A stretch of 12,724 bases of DNA from Desulfurococcales archaeon (GTDB lineage: Archaea; Thermoproteota; Thermoprotei_A; Sulfolobales; Ignisphaeraceae). Numbering within the stretch: the first letter of the stretch is position 1; every line of letters begins with the position of its first letter. The stretch is from assembly GCA_028276605.1 (NCBI GenBank), contig JAPYWC010000015.1, positions 1-12,724 of the forward strand, given 5' to 3'. Positions 8,201 to 12,724 of the stretch are shown one piece after another. A program made the translations under genes and the position numbers. Under the pieces are notes generated by a model. That model was not told where the DNA came from. It ran no database searches and worked only from the letters and a program-made list of their open reading frames with translations.

Positions 8201-8261
8201 GTTGTTCACCATTGCTAAGTATAGGAGTAGGCTCTGAGGTTCACTATAGCTCTGTAGAGAA

Positions 8262-8269
8262 TTTATAAA
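8262..8269 (-). promoter_or_regulatory. TATA box of the zinc-ribbon/methylase operon
   Basis: TTTATAAA lies about 50 bases before the upstream ATG (8212) and 62 before ATG 8200. With initiation about 25 bases downstream of the box, the transcript would start near 8240, giving a short leader that includes the GGTGA site. It is the clearest TATA-like element in the 252-base gap between 8213 and 8464; the remainder of that gap is A/T-rich with no gene. Confidence 0.5.
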
Positions 8270-8464
8270 CGCTTCCTATATCTCATTGCGTTGCGTTGCT
8301 ATGTAGCTTTACGTTTTGGTGAGAGTCTTTGTTGAATACTTGAAGAGGTCTTGGTGTAGGAGATAAACTTGTTATTGTGTTTTCCGCTTTATTAGATATG
8401 CATAGACAAGGCAAGAATAGAATATTATGCAACATTATATGGTGTATTGAGATAATATGGGGAT

Positions 8465-9337
8465 TTATGCCATTATTCCTGTCTCTATCTCCTCAATTAC
8501 GCCAATTTTGCATCTTGGGCATGGCTTTCCCACTAATTCGAATACTGTTTTCACGTTTGTTGAGCCGCATCTTGGGCATTTCCTCTCATCCTTCATTTGC
8601 GGCTTGCCTCTGAATGCTTCCCTGAGTGTTGGGTATCCGTACCAGAATCTCCACTCATTAACTTTCTCATCCCTGAAATCAGCTTCGAATTGATGTAAGC
8701 AGTCTAGGCATATTGCGTATGAGTTGAAACCTGTTCTCTGCTTAAATAGTGGATGACCTGGAGGTACACCCAGAATCCTTGAGGCATACTCATGTTCTTG
8801 TGGATGTGGACACGGTATCCTAATGCTCTTCTTACCACTAAGCTCAAGCCTCTTCCTAATATCATTAAGCTCATTTACTAGAGACTCAGCCTCGTGCATC
8901 CTATCCTCAACATACCTTTGCATATCGAGTAAGAGCCGCATTAGTGGAAAATCTTTAATAATCTCCTCACTCTGCCTCTCTACACGATTCAGCTCTGCAC
9001 GAAGCTCATCAACGCTCTTAATTGAGAGAAGCTTTTTAATTAAGCTTTCCAGAATCCTTGTACCATATTCACGGTCTTCTACAGCCTGTATATGCTGAAT
9101 AATCTCCTGAACCCTACTCACAAAATCCTTAAAGTCTTGAAGAAGCCTCTCACGTAACTCAAATATGTATCGATTAATGTTGTGAAGAATCTCGCGATAC
9201 GAATTCAGTTTCGCTTGCAACTCGTTAAGCCTCTTGTTTAGGAACTCCTCATCTACTTCAACATAGAAGTACCCACCCCAACCATCAGGAAAAGATAACC
9301 CACAGTGATTACACCTATACTTATTCACAGGAGGCAT
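8465..9337 (-). CDS. Zinc-ribbon / coiled-coil / zinc-ribbon protein, function unknown
   Basis: I choose ATG 9337 (290 residues, MPPVNKYRC...) because GAGGTG lies eight bases before it; a TTG at 9343 is only two bases from that site. In numbering from the TTG: CNHC (C11, C14) opens the protein; about 35-170 is a long helical, charged coiled coil; PCPHPQEH (C178, H180, H184) and ICLDC (C212, C215) form possible further metal ligands; and a complete C-terminal zinc ribbon is made by CPRC (256-259) and CPRC (275-278). This two-headed layout suggests a structural or DNA/RNA-binding bridge, possibly dimeric through the coil. No nuclease or ATPase motif is visible. It sits upstream of the zinc-ribbon/methylase operon on the same strand but is separated by 252 bases and a TATA box. 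I do not recognise a named family. Confidence 0.85.
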   Translation of the reverse strand: MPPVNKYRCNHCGLSFPDGWGGYFYVEVDEEFLNKRLNELQAKLNSYREILHNINRYIFELRERLLQDFKDFVSRVQEIIQHIQAVEDREYGTRILESLIKKLLSIKSVDELRAELNRVERQSEEIIKDFPLMRLLLDMQRYVEDRMHEAESLVNELNDIRKRLELSGKKSIRIPCPHPQEHEYASRILGVPPGHPLFKQRTGFNSYAICLDCLHQFEADFRDEKVNEWRFWYGYPTLREAFRGKPQMKDERKCPRCGSTNVKTVFELVGKPCPRCKIGVIEEIETGIMA

Positions 9338-9384
9338 TACCAAAGCACCTCATAACACCTAAATTCTCCGTATCAAGGAATAAG

Positions 9385-9392
9385 AATATATG
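9385..9392 (-). promoter_or_regulatory. Candidate TATA box for the coiled-coil zinc-ribbon gene
   Basis: On the minus strand CATATATT lies about 50 bases before ATG 9337, a suitable place for an archaeal TATA box with a leader of about 25 bases that contains GAGGTG. The surrounding spacer 9344-9474 holds no gene. Confidence 0.4.
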
Positions 9393-9474
9393 CTTTAGAG
9401 CAAGAAATCAAGGAAATTCATCCTCCACAGACTTAATATAATGTATGACGATGCCAAAGCTATGTGCTTATGTT

Positions 9475-10119
9475 TCAAAAACCTCTTTTACATACCTCCA
9501 CCAATTTCCTCACACTCCTAGCACCATAGATAGGGCTGACCCTAAATATAGCCACGAGCTCTGTCACCAGCTCTCTTCTATTTGTTGATGCAATTACGGC
9601 TTCTGCAATTTCCTTCACTAATTTTTAATTCTTATTTATCTCTATTTCATTATTCTTTAGCATTAATTGCAAAATTGTTATAGTATAGAATTCGATATAG
9701 TTGTTCAATGCATATCTATTTCTATAGAGAAGTTCATATAGATTGCACATTGTCTTAAAATATCGTGATTCCAGATTCGTGACCTAGACTCTTAATAGTT
9801 ATCAGATCAGCTGTACTCTTAATCAGGTAGCATCAAAGTCTTGATAAAAGGTTTTGAAGTATGCTATTAGATACGCCTTAATAGCCTTTTCCGAGGCTTG
9901 CTGAAGTAGGTATAGAACTCTTCTACCCAAGTAAAGTACTTCCTCATCTCTATTGCAAGATTCAAACCTTAGGAATTGGATCAGCCTTTTTGCTGCTACA
10001 AGATTCCAGTACGCCCCCTCAGAATACATCGCAGCTGTTTCAATTTCGTCCTGCGACATTAAATCTGTACACCCTGTACCCAACAAACCTTCTACAATAC
10101 CCTCAGCCTTGACTACCAT
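9475..10119 (-). pseudogene. Decayed HEPN-domain protein gene
   Basis: The intact first part (98 codons, 10119-9823) has a HEPN core: EGAYWNLVAAKRLIQFL followed by LYLLQQASEKAIKAYLIAYFK. HEPN proteins are helical RNases or toxin partners whose active site is an R-x4-6-H in a later helix. The frame stops at DFDAT before that motif. The -1 frame continues LIKSTADLITIKSLGHES, supplying a likely GH motif. The original frame then reopens at ESRYFKTM and runs as MCNLYELLYRNRYALNNY to a TAA at 9625. After that stop the same frame reads KLVKEIAEAVIASTNRRE and on to a TGA at 9475. These pieces together give about 215 codons, the size of a full protein, so I read one gene broken by at least two frameshifts and a stop. 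Its ATG overlaps the end of the upstream membrane-protein frame (stop at 10103), indicating an old operon. A short functional 98-residue HEPN cannot be excluded. Confidence 0.65.
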
Positions 10120-10413
10120 AATCCGTAACTACTCCAAGACCTTGATATTTAAGGTGCATAATGGTCTCAATGATTGAGTCAATCATATATCCTATTACTG
10201 TACCAGTCATTGCACAGACTACACCATGAGCTATTGCTTCTAGCACTCCACCTCTCTGAGCCCCAATTACAGCTCCTAAACCATCTAGTGCTGCTGCACA
10301 GAAAAATGTAAATGGCTTTGGCCCTACATATCCTATCCTGACCTCACCATATGTTTGCGTTCTATCGGGTTTTCACTACTTTTATGTATAATCAATTCAG
10401 TTTCATAGCTCAT
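10103..10413 (-). pseudogene. Frameshifted small membrane protein gene, coupled to the HEPN gene
   Basis: An ATG at 10413, preceded by GGTGAAGAAGT, opens MSYETELIIHKSSENPIERK and then hits a stop. Shifting by one base near 10341-10346 opens a frame TYGEVRIGYVGPKPFTFF that continues for about 75 codons to a TGA at 10103, inside the HEPN start. The total, 311 bases, is one short of a multiple of three, as expected for a single-base deletion. The protein would have two hydrophobic segments (FTFFCAAALDGLGAVIGA and IAHGVVCAMTGTVIGYMI), so it is a small membrane protein. I do not recognise it. The downstream half has no early ATG or GTG of its own, which argues for a broken gene rather than a separate one, though sequencing error or recoding would look the same. 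Confidence 0.5.
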
Positions 10414-10768
10414 ACTTCTTCACCACATACTCTATAGTATTTAGCTTAAGGAAGTAAAAGTGGAGAGAGGTGAATGGAAGTATTTGCAGATTGATACATA
10501 GCCATATGGTAATGAGTGTGCAGGTATTACAATTCTACTAAAATGGTGTTGAAAAATTCTTTTGTAACGTACTTAATGCATAATTATGATAGGTACATTA
10601 TGGTAGTAGAATTGAGAGCTATGAAGATGTTTTGTTTATAAAGTTATAGCCTATTTGATGTGATCCAGGAGTTGCCATAAGAGACCTTTTATATATCAGC
10701 AATAATATTTTGAGTGAACGTAACTTTTAATATTTTCTACAACCACCTTTTATACTTTAGGTGTATTT
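10414..10768. other. A/T-rich 355-base intergenic region between divergent genes
   Basis: This spacer separates the decayed minus-strand membrane/HEPN unit from the plus-strand glycosylase gene and should carry both promoters. The only frame of note is 10543-10641 (+), 32 codons starting ATGGTG (MVLKNSFVTYLMHNYDRY...) with no ribosome binding site; it may be a remnant or chance. T/A-rich boxes occur at 10687-10696 (TTTTATATAT) and near 10724-10736. I see no RNA gene, repeat array or IS end. Confidence 0.4.
10724..10736 (+). promoter_or_regulatory. Candidate TATA box for the HhH-GPD gene
   Basis: CTTTTAATATTTT ends 33 bases before the ATG at 10769. Initiation about 25 bases downstream would leave a short leader that includes the AGGTG ribosome binding site at 10759-10763. 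A second T/A stretch (TTTTATA, near 10748) is too close to the start unless the gene is leaderless. Confidence 0.35.
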
Positions 10769-11644
10769 ATGTCTCTGAAGCTTATTGAACTTAGTAAAAT
10801 CCTGGAGAAGGCTAAAATAATTGCTCATATCTGGAGCGAGTGGCGTGAACATATTGAACCTGACTATGATCCCGTGTTACTGAGATTTGATTTTGCTCCA
10901 CTCATTGCAACTATATGTGATGAGGAGATAAGGGCTGAGGTTGCGTGGAGATTCCCCTCATGGCTTTACAACAGGTTGGGAAATCTTGACTTAGAGACCC
11001 TGCTAAGAATAAAAGACTATCGCAGTATTTTAGAGGAGTATCTGAGCGGTATATGGCCTTCTAATAACAAAGATGGAAAAAGGAAGCAGATGTATATAGA
11101 GAGGGTATCAAAAAACATTGCTAATGCGTTAAAGTTCTTTAATGATAAATCTATGACCCCAGTAACCATGTTTGAGGATAGAGAGTATAAAGTTACTGAA
11201 GTATACTTTATGCTTAGGGCAGTACCTGGTATAGGACCTAAGAAAGCATTTATGATAACAAGAGATTTCGCTTATAGAATAATTGGATACACAAAGTATC
11301 ATCCATGGTTCGACCAGGTAAAGGCAAAGAGACCAAAATTTAATGTAACAGATTTGCACTTCCTAGATCCTCCAGTAGATTCACAAACAGTAAAAGTATT
11401 TAATAGACTCTTTGGACGTAAATACCCAAGGAATGGCTATAACTGGAAAAGTGAGATAACACCAGAGACTGTTCAAGACATACACATGTTCGCGAGACTG
11501 GCATTCCCCGAAATGCCAGCAAAAATAGATGATCTATTCTGGAACGTAGGGAGAGAGTACTGCGACAACATAAACCCGAATTGCGTTAAATGTCCACTGA
11601 GAGAAGCATGTGACGTAGCAAAAAGATCTCAACAAAAATACTAA
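10769..11644 (+). CDS. HhH-GPD DNA glycosylase/AP lyase of the endonuclease III type
   Basis: The 291-residue protein has the endonuclease III/MutY signature set. A helix-hairpin-helix reads LRAVPGIGPKKAF (149-161); its K158 matches the catalytic lysine of bifunctional glycosylases (Nth K120). PPVDSQTVKVFNRL (201-214) supplies the Gly/Pro-Asp motif, with D204 in the place of Nth D138. The C-terminal loop C265-x6-C272-x2-C275-x5-C281 is the [4Fe-4S] cluster spacing of Nth. It should remove damaged bases and nick the abasic site, acting in base excision repair. Unusual points: about 28 extra residues between the lysine and the aspartate (46 apart against 18 in Nth), and about 140 residues before the HhH, with a basic tract (KDGKRKQ). 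The ATG follows AGGTG by five bases. It stands alone between a decayed unit and a gene fragment, so a special role in the surrounding defence region is possible but unproven. Confidence 0.85.
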   Translation: MSLKLIELSKILEKAKIIAHIWSEWREHIEPDYDPVLLRFDFAPLIATICDEEIRAEVAWRFPSWLYNRLGNLDLETLLRIKDYRSILEEYLSGIWPSNNKDGKRKQMYIERVSKNIANALKFFNDKSMTPVTMFEDREYKVTEVYFMLRAVPGIGPKKAFMITRDFAYRIIGYTKYHPWFDQVKAKRPKFNVTDLHFLDPPVDSQTVKVFNRLFGRKYPRNGYNWKSEITPETVQDIHMFARLAFPEMPAKIDDLFWNVGREYCDNINPNCVKCPLREACDVAKRSQQKY

Positions 11645-11716
11645 AAGAATTAGATTGGGACCCATATACAACCATGGTGTTGGCACGGATAATGTAGGCA
11701 CTATAATATTATTAAT

Positions 11717-11730
11717 ATTTAAATTTAAAT
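11717..11730. promoter_or_regulatory. A/T palindrome upstream of the beta-CASP fragment, candidate TATA region
   Basis: ATTTAAATTTAAAT is a perfect 14-base palindrome centred about 19 bases before the ATG at 11743, inside a longer A/T run that starts near 11701. It may act as the TATA region of the following frame, although the distance would make the transcript nearly leaderless. The sequence is also simple enough to arise by chance. Confidence 0.3.
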
Positions 11731-11742
11731 TAAAGTTAAAGG

Positions 11743-12180
11743 ATGAGAACTCAAATTCCAAAACAGTTAGAAACACCAAAGCAACTACCGCTAATACCAT
11801 TAAGCAACATAAGCCTGGTGAATGAGGTGTTCAAAGATATGAAGAGATATAGTGTAGTAGCAGAGCCTGTGCATCTTCTAGAGCATTTGAGGAGGTTAAA
11901 GGTGCAGGGAAGAGAAATAGACTTGACAAACACCATAGCATTGCTACTGGACCCAGAACCGAGAGAAACAGTTAGAGAAGTGGAGAACAGGGTACTAATG
12001 CAGTGGCTGAAAATGTTTGGAATACAATCCCAAAGAGTAAGACTCTCAGGACACTACCAACCCCAGCAACTAAAACAATTAATACAGATACTCAAACCAA
12101 AGCAACTAATACCAATACACACAGAAGATCCAGAACTAATGCTAAAACTCTTCGAAAAATATAGAAGCACAACACATTAA
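11743..12180 (+). pseudogene. C-terminal fragment of a beta-CASP metallo-beta-lactamase ribonuclease
   Basis: The 145-residue frame ends RLSGHYQPQQLKQLIQILKP followed by KQLIPIHTEDPELMLKLFEKY. This is the hallmark C-terminal part of beta-CASP MBL nucleases (RNase J/CPSF73-like), in which the SGH and PIHTE strands supply histidines to the two-zinc site. Before it, NTIALLLDPEPRETVREVEN and WLKMFGI match the end of the beta-CASP domain. The catalytic N-terminal half with H-x-H-x-D-H (about 300 residues in a full enzyme) is absent; an in-frame TAA lies directly upstream (11737-11739) and no HxHxDH is seen in the preceding bases. So it cannot cleave RNA by itself. It is intact as a frame, with an A/T-rich region upstream, and might be translated as a stand-alone or regulatory piece, but a truncated relic is more likely. 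Its coding strand is strongly A/C-rich. Confidence 0.65.
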
Positions 12181-12267
12181 CTCTTCCAAGAATCTCCAGA
12201 TCCAACCTTCACAATCTAAAAACCTAACAAGATCCCTGTCACGAAAAATCTCTAATGCATTGCTTCC

Positions 12268-12420
12268 TCACAGTTTGGAATCAAGATCTCTTCCCCCGTC
12301 GAGCACTATAACCTCTCGTATGTAGCCATATTTTTGGCAGGATGAAGTTTGTACAACTACTTTTACTGCTTTTTCAGCATCGTATATACTGATGGGCTTA
12401 TCTATCATTGGAAAGATCAT
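12268..12420 (-). CDS. Possible 50-residue protein downstream of the PLD gene, doubtful
   Basis: An ATG at 12420 gives MIFPMIDKPISIYDAEKAVK and so on to a TGA at 12268. Its residue use (alternating Val/Ile strands, charged turns, DGGRDLDSKL end) looks protein-like rather than random. There is no convincing ribosome binding site. The frame stays open upstream to 12516 and overlaps the PLD-type frame there, which is probably chance. It begins 33 bases after the PLD stop (12453), so it could be a co-transcribed small gene or a frameshifted remnant of the same locus. I recognise no family. Confidence 0.3.
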   Translation of the reverse strand: MIFPMIDKPISIYDAEKAVKVVVQTSSCQKYGYIREVIVLDGGRDLDSKL

Positions 12421-12452
12421 GCTATTGTGTTGCTTGCGGGATGTACATGCCT

Positions 12453-12724
12453 TTACTTTGCTTGTTGCGATGGTTTTAGATCTTCTGGTTTTCTTATGGT
12501 TGTGGCTTCGCTCCACAGCTTATTGAATTTCTCTACTCTTTCCCTGACGTTTTCAGGGTCTATAACTACCTGTGCGTTTTCTATGTTTGTTGTTAGTGCT
12601 GATTTTGTTAGGTTGAAGCTTCCCTCAACTACTGTTACCCCATCTATTATGATCATTTTTGCGTGTAGCTGCTCCTTATTGTAGAGCCTGACCTCAATGC
12701 ATTGCCCAAGTTCTTGGAATAGCT
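12453..12724 (-). CDS. Phospholipase D-type (HKD) protein, C-terminal part, cut by the window edge
   Basis: The frame enters from the right edge and runs 89 residues to a TAA at 12453. QLHAKMIIIDG contains the HKD motif H-x-K-x4-D (H20, K22, D27 of the visible part), followed seven residues later by GSFNLT, the usual G-S-x-N step of PLD enzymes. Members include phospholipases and the Nuc/BfiI-type nucleases; small single-HKD archaeal proteins are mostly predicted nucleases that work as dimers, with a phosphohistidine intermediate. The last 40 residues form a helix (VRERVEKFNKLWSEA) and a polar tail. Whether a second HKD precedes it lies outside the window, so nuclease against lipase cannot be decided. 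An ATG at 12656 falls inside the HKD motif and cannot be the start. Confidence 0.8.
   Translation of the reverse strand, partial: LFQELGQCIEVRLYNKEQLHAKMIIIDGVTVVEGSFNLTKSALTTNIENAQVVIDPENVRERVEKFNKLWSEATTIRKPEDLKPSQQAK

Noticed and set aside
10170..10186. Palindrome ATGATTGA-G-TCAATCAT as an operator
   Set aside because: It lies inside the membrane protein reading frame and encodes part of its second hydrophobic segment; no gene starts next to it.
11743..12180. Active RNase J-like enzyme
   Set aside because: The H-x-H-x-D-H metal-binding half is absent, and a stop codon lies directly upstream in frame.
1..12724. CRISPR array, tRNA or rRNA genes, insertion sequences
   Set aside because: I saw no regularly spaced repeats, cloverleaf sequence, rRNA motif or transposase-like frame on either strand.

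Overview
The window looks like an accessory, defence-type region from a hyperthermophilic crenarchaeon (Thermoproteota). Three things suggest this. Starts are preceded by GGTG/GAGGTG ribosome binding sites, and TTG is used as a start. Candidate TATA boxes lie about 50 bases upstream of several start codons. The protein families (HEPN, zinc ribbons, a divergent Argonaute, an Nth-like HhH-GPD enzyme, a beta-CASP remnant) are typical of such genomes. I cannot name the species.

Left part, plus strand (1-4622): a tight two-gene unit encodes a 136-residue helical protein and a 268-residue protein that may carry a PIN-like nuclease fold. After a 211-base gap, a second tight unit encodes a 273-residue protein of unknown family and a 775-residue protein. 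I read the latter as a long, divergent Argonaute whose PIWI catalytic residues look partly lost. This is the best candidate for an undescribed system: an Argonaute probably unable to cut, its dedicated partner, and a possible nuclease effector upstream.

Middle, minus strand (4898-9343): a 1029-residue fused restriction-modification enzyme (PD-(D/E)XK-like N-terminus plus gamma-type N6-adenine methylase core) follows a small degenerate zinc-ribbon gene in one operon. Upstream is a separately promoted zinc-ribbon/coiled-coil/zinc-ribbon protein of unknown role.

Right part (9475-12724): a decayed two-gene unit on the minus strand (small membrane protein overlapping a HEPN protein, both broken), an intact plus-strand HhH-GPD DNA glycosylase/AP lyase with its [4Fe-4S] loop, an orphan C-terminal piece of a beta-CASP metallo-beta-lactamase ribonuclease, a very short doubtful ORF, and the C-terminal end of a phospholipase D-type (HKD) protein that runs out of the window.

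A compositional pattern cuts across all of this. Several genes on both strands start G+T-rich on the coding strand and end A+C-rich. The shift is extreme in the Argonaute gene, where hand counts give 70% G+T in one early 60-base stretch and 23% over the last 240 bases.
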